DNA of 39,504 nucleotides from a bacterium (GCA_028727105.1 JAQYOU010000045.1:1-39504); one strand, 5' to 3'. Shown: positions 24,601 through 32,967, counted from the stretch's first letter. Translations and numbers: made by a program. Notes: generated from the sequence alone by a model not told the origin.

Positions 24601-25970
24601 TACTGTCCCAAAAAATATCCGTCCTTTGCGTTTCCTGAAAGATTCAGTTTGTATCTATTTCCCCAGTACAGGTCAGCGTACACCTCCCCCTGTACCTCGT
24701 GTTCATTTCCGTCCTGATCCACGACGCTCAGCCGTATCGTCGCCTGAGAGCCATCTTCGATCTCTGATGCAAAGTCTTCCGGTATCAACTGGAAATTTAC
24801 ATTTAATCCACTCTGCAATGCCTCTCCATTTGCCTCACGCATGGACTGATGCCCGGATATTTTTCCGCAATCTACTTTTAGCCCCATTCCATAGACCGCA
24901 TCCTCTGCGAAGTTTATGACTGTAAATTCCATGAAATCCTCTGTTTTATCTATATACGAAACATCCACCTGTGCATTGGACTCCACAGACGCGCCGCCTA
25001 AGACTACATTGGAGAGCCCGGTCTTTCTGACTAACTTTTCAAGCCGGTTGACATCCCTTCCAACAGACTTGATATCTTCGCCTGCAAACTCAGATGCTTC
25101 ACTGCTTGTAACGGAAAGCGTCTTTGTCTCGCCGTCCACTTTATATTCATAGATCACTTCATTCAGATTTCCAACCTCTGCAAGGTAAATGTAAGCATAC
25201 AGCTTCAATCTCTCTTCAAACACATCCTGCCTATCGGCTGAAAAATCATTCTGAAAGACCATTTTCCAGGAATAGGGTTCCTCTGATGTTTGAAGTTCAT
25301 TGGTAAAGCCGCCGGTGTAGGCAGTCATATTCAGTACATTGACGATCTTTCCATTGGAAGGCATATTTCCGATGTAAGGATTGTAGACCGCATACAGCCG
25401 GGAAGTCAGCGGCGAGATCATCTCTCCGTTTGCCCACACGATCCGGTCTCCGATCCAGACCTGACGGATCGGTTCCGATGCAGTATAACTTGCGTCAGCA
25501 GTTGTCTGATAGAAGATACTCTTGGGAACACCACGGACAGTTATGTCTACCACACCCTCTGATTCATTGATCTCTATCCGCTGAATTCCCTGATCCGAAG
25601 TACTGTTTACCGCAACTGCCAGTTCCGTCCCCCAGACATCCAGATTGTACGAAAGATATTCTGTATTCAAATACTGTCCATCCAAATAATATCTTGCACA
25701 AAAAAACCCCACCGCGATCGCCCAGACAACCGCCACGCACAGGATCAGATTTCTCCGGTGTTTCTTTTTTGTTTTTTTCAAAAAATCTATCTCTTTTTCT
25801 TCGTTTTCTGCCATCTCGATATCCGGCGCCTTCATCTGCCGGAATACATTTCTGCATTGTTCACACCCTTCCATATGTGCTTCCACTTCCCGATTGGTCA
25901 CATCACTGGTAAGTTCATCAATATAAGACGGCAACAGGTCCTGTATGATCTCACACGGAATTTTACTCAT
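24600..25970 (-). CDS. Zinc-finger (zf-HC2) anti-sigma factor with large extracellular domain
   Basis: 456 residues. The cytoplasmic start holds a zf-HC2 domain, IPCEIIQDLLPSYIDELTSD and HMEGCEQC, giving Cys6, His32, Cys36 and Cys39. A single membrane helix lies at about 75-92 after a basic KKTKKKHRRN stretch. The remaining ~360 residues would be outside and contain beta-rich segments that I cannot assign. Such proteins hold an ECF sigma factor at the membrane until an envelope signal releases it. The start overlaps the sigma gene end by 8 bp. The extracellular part is unusually large for an anti-sigma factor, suggesting direct ligand or stress sensing. Confidence 0.82.
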   Translation of the reverse strand: MSKIPCEIIQDLLPSYIDELTSDVTNREVEAHMEGCEQCRNVFRQMKAPDIEMAENEEKEIDFLKKTKKKHRRNLILCVAVVWAIAVGFFCARYYLDGQYLNTEYLSYNLDVWGTELAVAVNSTSDQGIQRIEINESEGVVDITVRGVPKSIFYQTTADASYTASEPIRQVWIGDRIVWANGEMISPLTSRLYAVYNPYIGNMPSNGKIVNVLNMTAYTGGFTNELQTSEEPYSWKMVFQNDFSADRQDVFEERLKLYAYIYLAEVGNLNEVIYEYKVDGETKTLSVTSSEASEFAGEDIKSVGRDVNRLEKLVRKTGLSNVVLGGASVESNAQVDVSYIDKTEDFMEFTVINFAEDAVYGMGLKVDCGKISGHQSMREANGEALQSGLNVNFQLIPEDFASEIEDGSQATIRLSVVDQDGNEHEVQGEVYADLYWGNRYKLNLSGNAKDGYFLGQ

Positions 25971-26445
25971 GCTCTTCCATCTCCTTTTTTAATCTTTCCT
26001 TGGCTCTATAAAAGTTCACTCTTGCCCAGTTTTCCGTCCTTCCCATGATCTCACCGATTTCACGAAAGGATAGATTTCCGAAAATCCGAAGATATAGGAT
26101 CTCCCGATAAGGTTCCGGGCAAAAATGCAGTTTTTTCATCAGATCCACGCGTTCAATCTGACTGAAGATCTCCGCTTCTACACTTGTTCCGGTCAGATCT
26201 TCATGATCATCGATCGATTCTTTGACCGGATGCTTTCTTTGATATGCCCGCAGCTGATTTTTTGCAATGGCACAAAGCCACGTAGACAGCTTACAGCTGC
26301 CATCAAACCGGTGGATACACCGGACTGCCTGATAGAACGTCTCCTGTGTTAATTCTTCCGCAAGATCTACACTGCGTGTCTTTGACAACAGGTATTTATA
26401 GACGGTCCTGGCATATGTCTGATAAATCTCATCCATGGACTGCAT
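25963..26445 (-). CDS. ECF-type RNA polymerase sigma factor
   Basis: 160 residues from the ATG at 26445, chosen for GGAGG seven bases upstream; the track start at 26487 precedes this site. Region 2 reads ELTQETFYQAVRCIHRFDG and STWLCAIAKNQLRAYQRK. Region 4 reads EPYREILYLRIFGNLSFREI and WARVNFYRAKERLKKE. There is no region 1 or 3, as in all ECF factors. It is coupled to the anti-sigma gene. A perfect inverted repeat upstream contains TGTAAC elements that may be its own -35 recognition site. Confidence 0.88.
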   Translation of the reverse strand: MQSMDEIYQTYARTVYKYLLSKTRSVDLAEELTQETFYQAVRCIHRFDGSCKLSTWLCAIAKNQLRAYQRKHPVKESIDDHEDLTGTSVEAEIFSQIERVDLMKKLHFCPEPYREILYLRIFGNLSFREIGEIMGRTENWARVNFYRAKERLKKEMEEHE

Positions 26446-26507
26446 TCCTTCGCCTCCTTCCCGTTTGTTTTTCTGTTCTCTATCCATTCATGCTTTTTAT
26501 ATGTGAT

Positions 26508-26539
26508 TTGTTACAGTATTTTACAAAAATTTGTAACAA
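26508..26539 (-). promoter_or_regulatory. Inverted repeat TTGTTACA...TGTAACAA upstream of the sigma operon
   Basis: Perfect 8-bp arms with a 16-bp spacer, 63 bp before the sigma start. TGTAAC-type -35 elements are common for ECF promoters in clostridia, so this could be an autoregulated promoter or a dimeric regulator site. Confidence 0.4.
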
Positions 26540-26548
26540 GAAAACAAG

Positions 26549-26575
26549 GAGGGGGCAAAAAAGCCCCCTCTTTTT
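26549..26575 (-). terminator. Terminator between acyltransferase and sigma operons
   Basis: GAGGGGGC-AAAAAA-GCCCCCTC is a strong 8-bp stem just after the acyltransferase stop. A TTTTT run follows on the plus strand and a weaker TTGTTTTC on the minus strand, so it can act in both directions. It isolates the sigma operon from upstream transcription. Confidence 0.75.
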
Positions 26576-26592
26576 CAATCCTGTATCTCCAT

Positions 26593-27582
26593 TTACCTTC
26601 GTATGGATCCCCGCTGCCTCTGCTGTTTTGTAACCAGTATACGGCGCCTGATACAACAGAAGATCGCCTGATACAAATAATGAACGAATACTGCTGCTGC
26701 TATCAGTATGATCACCGTTGCAATATCGGTGACCAAAATGCTTTTTGTTTTACTTAATAATTGATTTGCCCAGGTGTATCCGAAGACCATCTGCATCGCA
26801 TAAAGCTCCAGCGAGGAAGACCCGATCGCCCGGATGAGTTTGTTCTCCTTGATCAGACTGACCAGATACGCGATTCCGATCGCTAACGGAATCACAAGAA
26901 TGTAAAACATATCCTCAATGGGCTGATTTAATTTCATCTTGTACGCATAACGATATGCCAGTATGATATCTGCGGCAACTATGAGCGCAAAGCCTGAGAG
27001 ATAAGCAGCTCTATGACCGGTGATCCTGCGGTTTGTATGAAATCCTGCAAGATAATATCCAATAAAAAATATCGGGATCCGATTCCACCAGATCGCAATC
27101 GGAACCGTTTTTACACCGTATGTAAACAACAGTGCGATGATGATCCACACGATTGCCAAGGTGAAAACCGCGATCATACGATTCTTCTCGTCGAATTTCT
27201 TATATAGCGGAACGATCAAATAAAACAGCATGATCGCCGGCAGAAACCACAGAAACGCCTTCCCGCCATTTTGTATCAGATCGATTCCAAAAATCACCTT
27301 CAGCACATATACCATATCCCATTTGTTTAACCATGCAGCGATGAGTACAAAAAGAATAAATTTACAGTACACATTTCGAAACCGATTGCCGATAAATTGA
27401 AAATAATTTCCGGTATCACTGCGGTATAACGAATATCCCGACAGGAAAAAGAAGATATCTACACCGATATAAGAGATCTGCTTGATAAAATTCTCAATCT
27501 CACTGCTTGATAGGTTGATCCATAAATGAAAGATCAAGATCTGCAGCGCGGCAAATGCCATGATAGATTTTTTGTTTTTCAT
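26593..27582 (-). CDS. Acyltransferase-3 family membrane protein
   Basis: 329 residues with about ten membrane helices. The N-terminal FAALQILIFHLW carries the conserved His of the family, and GVDIFFFLSGYSLYRS is the second signature. Members O-acetylate or otherwise acylate extracytoplasmic sugars, including exopolysaccharide, teichoic acid or peptidoglycan. The ATG comes two bases after the lipoprotein stop, so translation is coupled. A basic C-terminus (CCIRRRILVTKQQRQRGSIR) stays in the cytoplasm. The substrate cannot be told from sequence. Confidence 0.8.
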   Translation of the reverse strand: MKNKKSIMAFAALQILIFHLWINLSSSEIENFIKQISYIGVDIFFFLSGYSLYRSDTGNYFQFIGNRFRNVYCKFILFVLIAAWLNKWDMVYVLKVIFGIDLIQNGGKAFLWFLPAIMLFYLIVPLYKKFDEKNRMIAVFTLAIVWIIIALLFTYGVKTVPIAIWWNRIPIFFIGYYLAGFHTNRRITGHRAAYLSGFALIVAADIILAYRYAYKMKLNQPIEDMFYILVIPLAIGIAYLVSLIKENKLIRAIGSSSLELYAMQMVFGYTWANQLLSKTKSILVTDIATVIILIAAAVFVHYLYQAIFCCIRRRILVTKQQRQRGSIRR

Positions 27583-27584
27583 AC

Positions 27585-28475
27585 TTAGTTATTCCCAAAT
27601 GAATCCGGTGACATGACAAAGAATACGTAGTTACCCTTTTTCTGTACAAACATCTTATCCGCCGATGTGCAGATATTCCAGTTGAGTTTATGCTCTTTCT
27701 TTAAAGTGGCAACCAACTCGTCCGGTGTATCTGTCTTAAAAATATATCCGACGAAAGGAATGGTACCGATCATCGGACCAAATGTCACACCCTTCTGAAA
27801 TCCCTTGATCTCTACCTCAAAACCTGCCAGATAGCCCTCTTCCACAGGCATGGTACCCATCATAACTTCTCCGAAATTACCTGTTTCTACGATCTTAGCA
27901 GCAACCTGTTCGATGTCATCCGTTTTTTCTATCTCTGTTTCAAAGATCTGATATAACGAAGCTGCAAAATCACCATTGTCTGCAGCTGCATCATTTTTGT
28001 CTGTCTCATCCGTTTTGTCCGGTTTTGTCGGTTTGTCCGTTTTGTTCGGCTTGTCTGTCTGCGCAGGCTTATCTGTTTTGTTCGGTTTGTCTGTCTGAGC
28101 CGGTTTGTCCGGTTTGGCTGGTTTGTCCGTTTTGTCTGTCTCGCCTTGATTCGGGGCAGTATCTGCGTTTGTATCCGAACCCTCAACGGTTTGCTCCGGT
28201 TGGTTCGTGTTTTCATCATCAGAAGACTCCTCCGGCGCTGCCTCGGGCTCGTCAGATTTCTCCTCATCCGTCGTTTCTGATGCATGGTTGTCCTGCACAG
28301 ATTCAGGTTCAGCCGGTGCATCCGGCATACTCTCCGTATCAGTGACAGCAGAAGCACTCGTGTCCGTAGTCTCCGATATACCATTATCAGAAACCGGTGC
28401 AGTGCCTCCACAGCCGGTCAATAATGCTGCCGAGACAGTAATCGATAAAATAAGCGTCAGTAATTGTTTTTTCAT
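27585..28475 (-). CDS. Lipoprotein with Thr-Asp-Lys-Pro repeat linker
   Basis: 296 residues. A lipoprotein signal peptide ends LLTGC, with Cys22. Residues 23-170 are an acidic, then Thr/Asp/Lys/Pro-rich linker with near-exact PAQTDKPNKTDK repeats, which would span the cell wall. The C-terminal domain (about 170-296; FEVEIKGFQKGVTFGPMIGT, VATLKKEHKLNWNICTSADK) is small, folded and not recognised; related lipoproteins in Firmicutes have no known function. It heads an operon with the acyltransferase and is preceded by a promoter and a ~130-nt structured leader. The protein ends GNN followed by TAA. Confidence 0.75.
   Translation of the reverse strand: MKKQLLTLILSITVSAALLTGCGGTAPVSDNGISETTDTSASAVTDTESMPDAPAEPESVQDNHASETTDEEKSDEPEAAPEESSDDENTNQPEQTVEGSDTNADTAPNQGETDKTDKPAKPDKPAQTDKPNKTDKPAQTDKPNKTDKPTKPDKTDETDKNDAAADNGDFAASLYQIFETEIEKTDDIEQVAAKIVETGNFGEVMMGTMPVEEGYLAGFEVEIKGFQKGVTFGPMIGTIPFVGYIFKTDTPDELVATLKKEHKLNWNICTSADKMFVQKKGNYVFFVMSPDSFGNN
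27996..28139 (-). repeat. Coding tandem repeats of the lipoprotein linker
   Basis: A run of TDK/PDK tri- and tetrapeptides encoded by alternating GTCTGTTTTGTCCGG-type DNA. A 12-codon unit (PAQTDKPNKTDK) occurs twice in a row. Such arrays change length by slippage. Confidence 0.75.
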
Positions 28476-28602
28476 AATGTTATCCTCCGTGGTATTCAGT
28501 ATTGCTAAAAATAAGTAACCTTTGTTTTCTCCTCTGCGTGCCCGCTGCGGTTGTCACCACAGTTCTTTTGAGGGTACTTACATAAAACCAAACGTAAGTG
28601 AT
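28476..28602 (-). promoter_or_regulatory. Structured 5' leader of the lipoprotein operon
   Basis: The transcript expected from the promoter at 28610-28638 would have about 125 nt before the lipoprotein start. It holds CTTAC...GTAAG at 28577-28598 and the stem CTGTGG-TGACAA-CCGCAG at 28545-28562, followed by an AG-rich stretch and GGAGG. No terminator stem follows. I see no known riboswitch core. Confidence 0.4.
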
Positions 28603-28609
28603 CAATATA

Positions 28610-28638
28610 ATACTACACGCAAATACCAGTTTTGTTAA
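28610..28638 (-). promoter_or_regulatory. Promoter of the lipoprotein-acyltransferase operon
   Basis: TTAACA (28633-28638) and TAGTAT (28610-28615) are 17 bp apart on the minus strand. Confidence 0.5.
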
Positions 28639-28665
28639 TAAGTAAATACGTCAGCTCATGATTAT

Positions 28666-28731
28666 TCATTCACAAGCTGACGCAAATTTTCCGACAAAAT
28701 TGCCACATGTCTCACATACATAAAACTTCAC
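28666..28731 (-). CDS. 21-residue ORF matching the desulfoferrodoxin N-terminus
   Basis: A GTG at 28731, preceded by GGAGAAGG, opens a 21-codon frame: KFYVCETCGNFVGK then FASACE and TGA. This is the start of the rubredoxin-like domain I of desulfoferrodoxin (MKFYVCExCGNxV), with the first CxxC. The normal domain needs two more cysteines, and the remaining ~100 residues are absent. It may be a truncation remnant, or an unusual one-knuckle mini-protein, since start and ribosome binding site survive. It is too short for the ORF track in its true form. Confidence 0.4.
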   Translation of the reverse strand: MKFYVCETCGNFVGKFASACE

Positions 28732-28948
28732 ACTAGTCCTTCTCCTCCAATAAATAGTTTTCTTTGGCAGATACGTAATCTTATTATACTTCTTATCTTT
28801 TTTTCTGTAAAGGATAGAAAGATCATTTTGATCGTTCTGCCTTTTATTTGTTGTGCTTCTCCGAATATGATATGCACTTCTATTATTCACTGCATTTCAT
28901 ATGACCCTTTGCAATACCAAATTTTTTATCTGCTAACAGTATAGCAAA

Positions 28949-28977
28949 AGAGACAGATCTCAAAAAGACCTGTCTCT
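28949..28977 (-). terminator. Terminator of the GH8 gene
   Basis: AGAGACAG and CTGTCTCT form an 8-bp stem eight bases after the GH8 stop, followed on the minus strand by TTTT. Confidence 0.75.
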
Positions 28978-28984
28978 CAAAGAT

Positions 28985-30124
28985 TTACCAGATCCGGTAA
29001 TTGCCGCTGAGTGCCAGCATTGCAAAAAGATACAGACAGTTGTCATAATAACGCCGTTCTCCGGTGCGCAGCGGTGTGTTCCAGAATTTACGCACACATG
29101 CAAGCGCATATTCACCTTTTGAAGCCAGAGATGCCTGTGCATTGACCGCAGTCATTGCCACCGGGTGGAGTGCATCCATATCAAGAATCTCTCCCTCGAT
29201 CGTGTAGACAGCCCGGTCTTTTTCCCCGACGATCTCCTCAAAAAAGGTCTGCAGATGGTCTGCGGTCTGCTCGCACCATATTCCGTACTCCGTGCCCTTT
29301 ACGAACCACTCGTAATCCAGTGCGAGATTGGCGATCGTGCGATATGCATCGCTGTAGTACCAGTCATGTCGCCCGAAGATCTCCTGATCTCCGCTGTAGG
29401 GCTGCCCCTCAAAGGTACTGTACTCTGCACTTAAGCCCGTCACCGGATGACATGCCTTTTGCAGATATGCACGGCTCGCCTGAGCAGCCTGCTGCCAAAA
29501 CTCACGATCCTCCTCATTTGCCCACTGTGCAAACAGCTCATAAAAATGCGGCAGATGGTAGGATGGGTCGGTAAAGTCACATTCCGTAATAAAGCGGATC
29601 AGATGATTATCGGGATCCCACATGGCGCGTCCGATCCCATCCTCGCCCTTGTGTACACACGTATGTAAGAGATCACGTGCCTCTTTGGAATAGTTGAAGA
29701 TTCCTTCGCCATCACCCCAGCGGTGCGATGCAAAGAACAATGCCATTGCAAAAAATTCCTCACCATCCGGAGCCGGCCCGTAGGCATTCTTTTCACCATT
29801 CGTTGCCACCGACCATGCGAAATATCCGGCATTTTCACCGGTTTCCATGTACATGTAAGTACGCGCCCATTTCCACAACGCATCAAACTCCTTTTTGTGG
29901 TCTGTCTGGACACACATCATCATGCCATAGGACATGCCCTCCGTGCGTGCATCATGGTTTCCGGTATCCTCCATATATCCCATCGTATCATCATCCGGAG
30001 AGAAGAAGAAAAACCGGTCTTCTCCGTAAAATACTTCATCGAACGTATCCTGTACACGTTTTGTGATCTCTTCCTCAGACAGACCCAGTTCCAAAAAGAC
30101 ATTGCGATAAGCTTTTGTTTCCAT
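28985..30124 (-). CDS. GH8 reducing-end xylose-releasing exo-oligoxylanase (Rex-like)
   Basis: 379 residues with the GH8 (alpha/alpha)6-barrel motifs. TEGMSYGMMM carries the expected general acid (Glu62), GPAPDGEEFFAMALFFA follows, and HDWYYSDAYRTIANLALDY supplies the aspartates near 254-259 expected for the base. There is no signal peptide, and length fits Rex enzymes (EC 3.2.1.156), which remove single xylose units from the reducing end of xylo-oligosaccharides in the cytoplasm. GH8 also includes chitosanases and endoglucanases, but those are usually secreted. The gene lies downstream of a two-component system, ABC permeases and two solute-binding proteins, and is separated from them by a terminator and a long inverted repeat. 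Confidence 0.88.
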   Translation of the reverse strand: METKAYRNVFLELGLSEEEITKRVQDTFDEVFYGEDRFFFFSPDDDTMGYMEDTGNHDARTEGMSYGMMMCVQTDHKKEFDALWKWARTYMYMETGENAGYFAWSVATNGEKNAYGPAPDGEEFFAMALFFASHRWGDGEGIFNYSKEARDLLHTCVHKGEDGIGRAMWDPDNHLIRFITECDFTDPSYHLPHFYELFAQWANEEDREFWQQAAQASRAYLQKACHPVTGLSAEYSTFEGQPYSGDQEIFGRHDWYYSDAYRTIANLALDYEWFVKGTEYGIWCEQTADHLQTFFEEIVGEKDRAVYTIEGEILDMDALHPVAMTAVNAQASLASKGEYALACVRKFWNTPLRTGERRYYDNCLYLFAMLALSGNYRIW

Positions 30125-30145
30125 CTCATGCTCCTCCTATTTCCG

Positions 30146-30208
30146 ATCAGGACATGCTTCACGATCCAGACAGCAAGTACTTCTTTCGGTCACGAAGCAT
30201 GTCCTGAT
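30146..30208 (-). repeat. 15-bp perfect inverted repeat in the GH8 leader
   Basis: ATCAGGACATGCTTC (30146-30160) and GAAGCATGTCCTGAT (30194-30208) are perfect arms around 33 bp, and end 21 bp before the GH8 ATG. No U-run follows, so it is not a terminator. It may be an RNA stabiliser, processing site or operator. Confidence 0.75.
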
Positions 30209-30240
30209 TCTCATCATCTCGTGCGTACAGCCATCATAAC

Positions 30241-30267
30241 AAAAAAACACCCGCCTTTCAGCGGGTG
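30241..30267 (-). terminator. Terminator of the second solute-binding protein gene
   Basis: CACCCGC-CTTTCA-GCGGGTG with seven T residues after the stem on the minus strand, 45 bp past the gene. Confidence 0.85.
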
Positions 30268-30311
30268 AAATTATAGAAAATATATGGAAAATATTTATGA
30301 AGTGGTATGTA

Positions 30312-31952
30312 TTATTCCAAGCCAGCCCGACGCTCCAGTTCCCTCTGCATCGCATCAAAAAAGATCTCCGGCTCACAGGACTCATACATTTGCATGTACT
30401 CATCCCATGCCTGCTCAAAATCATCTGATAAGATCAGTTTTGGAAGCTGATCCTGCTTGATAGCGTTCATTTCTTTCCAGACACTTCCGGCCTGTGAGGA
30501 ATAGGTCAGCTGGTCAGAATAGGAGTACATCGGATACCATTTTCCGGGCTTTTCATTATTGCCCAGCATATCCACATAGTTTTTACAACCATAGGCATCC
30601 AGACATTCGATCACATCCGACGGAAGATTCCGGTATGCCTCGTTCTGCTGATCCTCCGAAATATAGGCATTGATACCGTCCTTCATCAGTCCCTCTTTTC
30701 GGGGAAAATAGGCATAATAGCAGTAATGGGAGCTGATCAGCCCGGTATCATTCATCCGCTGCTGCTGTGTTTCATTTCGGTAGTACTGCCCATTTTCATC
30801 AGTCTCATAATCTACCCCTTCAACACCCCAGAAACGCAGCTTTAGAATATCCTCTTCTAACAGATCATTGAGGAACTGAAAGGCACCGTCCACGTCATCA
30901 CAGGATACTGTCACCGATATACCGGAGGATATATCAAACTCGCTGCCCCGGCTGACGTGCCATTTATTTTGTACATCCCGCGAGACCGTGACCGGAAGCG
31001 GCACATAATTGTAACCCAGTTGCGCCGCATCGATCTTTTCAAAAGCCGGACTGATATCATAGGCGAATTGCCACCACTGATCCACCAGGCCAAGCACTGC
31101 TCCTGTGGAGAGCTTTTCCAGATATTCTTCATAGGTACTGGTAAAGAATTCCGGATCGATCATTCCTTTGTGATATTCCTCGTTCAACTTTTTAAAATAG
31201 TATTTTGCAGTAGGCGTTGTATTATAGTCCATGACCAGCATCGTCTCCGGATCCACCATACAGCTGCCGTCATTCGGGTATCCGTCCAGAAACTGAGGCA
31301 CATTTTCAAGCACAAAATACCGCCAGTCATCACAGAGAATCGTGTAGGGAATATTCGGTGTCCCATCCTCCATCACAGGATTTGCCGCCACATAACGCTC
31401 CAAAAGGTCAAAATATTCATCCAGTGTACGGACATCCGGATAATCTGCCCATTTTAATACCCTTGTCTGGATCCAAAACGCTTCCCCGGTATGTATGACC
31501 TCCGCATCCTCATTGCTGATCACGCCAAACTGCGGCATCCAGTAAATATGCCCATCCTCCTGGCGAAGCGTATCCCATTCCTCTTCGCTCAGATAATTGT
31601 AAATATTCGGATAATCCTCCCAGTACTCATCGATCGGAAGCAGTGCACCCGCCTCATACAATTCCCGCCCGCCGGAAATGAAATCAGGATACTCTCCATT
31701 CGCGATATATTCATTCACCGTATCCTCCACCGACTGCCCCGAAAGCCAGTATTCCTCACAGCGCGCTCCGATCCGTTCCGCGATCAGCTCCTTTATGTCA
31801 TTGTCATCATCCCTTGCATCCCCATTGGAAGAGAAAAAAGCCGTAAACGTTTTCACGTCACAGCTCTTTTTCTCTTCCGCTGACCTTGCATTTATCCAAA
31901 GTCCTGAGAGTACAGCTATTAAAATTATGCTCAAAAAACATCTCTTTTTCAT
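30312..31952 (-). CDS. Second extracellular solute-binding protein (family 1), without lipobox
   Basis: 546 residues, a clear paralogue of the protein at 34021. They share motifs along the whole length: FWIQTRVLKWADYP, NIPYTILC(D/E)DWRYF, FLDGYPNDGS, GY/CSYVPLP(V/I)T. Binding proteins of this LplA-like group capture oligosaccharides for ABC import. The N-terminus MKKRCFLSIILIAVLSGLWI ends NARSAEEKK and has no lipobox cysteine, so the protein should be cleaved by signal peptidase I and released, or be anchored by its helix. It has its own promoter with a cre-like site. Sequence divergence suggests a different preferred oligomer or a decoy/sensing role. Confidence 0.85.
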   Translation of the reverse strand: MKKRCFLSIILIAVLSGLWINARSAEEKKSCDVKTFTAFFSSNGDARDDDNDIKELIAERIGARCEEYWLSGQSVEDTVNEYIANGEYPDFISGGRELYEAGALLPIDEYWEDYPNIYNYLSEEEWDTLRQEDGHIYWMPQFGVISNEDAEVIHTGEAFWIQTRVLKWADYPDVRTLDEYFDLLERYVAANPVMEDGTPNIPYTILCDDWRYFVLENVPQFLDGYPNDGSCMVDPETMLVMDYNTTPTAKYYFKKLNEEYHKGMIDPEFFTSTYEEYLEKLSTGAVLGLVDQWWQFAYDISPAFEKIDAAQLGYNYVPLPVTVSRDVQNKWHVSRGSEFDISSGISVTVSCDDVDGAFQFLNDLLEEDILKLRFWGVEGVDYETDENGQYYRNETQQQRMNDTGLISSHYCYYAYFPRKEGLMKDGINAYISEDQQNEAYRNLPSDVIECLDAYGCKNYVDMLGNNEKPGKWYPMYSYSDQLTYSSQAGSVWKEMNAIKQDQLPKLILSDDFEQAWDEYMQMYESCEPEIFFDAMQRELERRAGLE

Positions 31953-31978
31953 ACAAAAAAAATCCTTTTTTATGTATG

Positions 31979-32016
31979 ATTATACCTTCTTACTCATTTC
32001 TTTTCAAGCGTTTTAC
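31979..32016 (-). promoter_or_regulatory. Promoter of the second binding protein with cre-like site
   Basis: TTGAAA (32002-32007) and TATAAT (31979-31984) are 17 bp apart. GTAAAACGCTTGAA (32003-32016) overlaps the -35 and fits the CcpA cre consensus TGWAARCGYTWNCW at 11 of 14 positions, suggesting carbon catabolite repression. Confidence 0.6.
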
Positions 32017-32061
32017 CATTGTCTCACACGCCTGTAAGATGTTTTTTAATCATCAAAAACC

Positions 32062-32967
32062 TTATTCCTTAACACCGCCAAGTGTCAGTCCGGCTACAAA
32101 ATACTGCTGCAGAAACGGATAGATACAGATGATAGGCAGCATCGTAATGATGGTTGCCGCTGCACGTACAGAGGTCGGCGTTACGGTTCCTGTAGCATTC
32201 TTCATTGCCTCTGCGGAAGTACCCTGATTGGTCACGGAGGACAGCAGCTTCATCAACTCATACTGCAATGTTGTCAGCTTGTCACTCATTCGGTTGTACA
32301 GCATTGCATCAAACCAGGAGTTCCACTGGCCGACTGCCACAAACAGCGCGACAGTCGCATAAACCGGTTTACAAAGAGGAGAAATGATCTTCGTAAAGAT
32401 CGTTGTATAACCGGCTCCATCCAACTGTGCGGATTCTTCCAGACTGTCCGGTATTCCGTTCATATAGGTTCGGATGACAAGCATGTTAAATGCATTAACC
32501 ATTCCTGGAATGACGTATACCCAGAAGCTGTTTGTCAGATGCAGTCCCTTAAACAGCAGGAAGGTCGGGATCAGTCCACCATTTACATACATTGTGATCA
32601 CCCAGAACAAAGACAGCTGCTTTTTAAACAGGAAGTTCTTGCGGCTGACAACAAATGCCAGTATCGCGTTGCTGACCAGTGCCAGCAGTGTTCCGACCAC
32701 GGTACGTGCAACAGTTACGATCGCTCCGGTGATCAGATTATCCTTCTGAAGCACCGTTATGTAGTTTTTCAAAGTAAATTTGCGGGGGAGCAGATAAATA
32801 CCACCGCGCAGTGCATCGGTTCCATCGTTAAATGAGATTGCCAGTGTATTTAAAACCGGATAAAGAGTTACGACCACAAAGGCAATCATGAAAATCGTAT
32901 TGCAGATCACAAAGATCCGGTCTGACAACGATTTTTTTCTTTTATGTGTGTTGCTTAAAATCTTCAT
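32062..32967 (-). CDS. Carbohydrate ABC transporter permease (LplC-type)
   Basis: 301 residues with six membrane helices. The conserved cytoplasmic EAA loop reads EESAQLDGAGYTTIFTKIIS and the end is the typical YPFLQQYFVAGLTLGGVKE of LplC-like permeases. With the LplB-type subunit it forms the membrane channel for an oligosaccharide importer. There is no ATPase gene in the cluster, so a shared MsmX-like ATPase must serve. AGGAGGG precedes the ATG. It follows the partner permease by 9 bp. Confidence 0.9.
   Translation of the reverse strand: MKILSNTHKRKKSLSDRIFVICNTIFMIAFVVVTLYPVLNTLAISFNDGTDALRGGIYLLPRKFTLKNYITVLQKDNLITGAIVTVARTVVGTLLALVSNAILAFVVSRKNFLFKKQLSLFWVITMYVNGGLIPTFLLFKGLHLTNSFWVYVIPGMVNAFNMLVIRTYMNGIPDSLEESAQLDGAGYTTIFTKIISPLCKPVYATVALFVAVGQWNSWFDAMLYNRMSDKLTTLQYELMKLLSSVTNQGTSAEAMKNATGTVTPTSVRAAATIITMLPIICIYPFLQQYFVAGLTLGGVKE

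Noticed and set aside
27929-28411. 160-codon ORF rich in Arg, Thr and Asn inside the lipoprotein gene
   Set aside because: Shadow of the repetitive TDKP coding array in a shifted frame.
28476-28640. c-di-GMP or other known riboswitch in the lipoprotein leader
   Set aside because: No GEMM core or other consensus I know is present; left as an unassigned leader.
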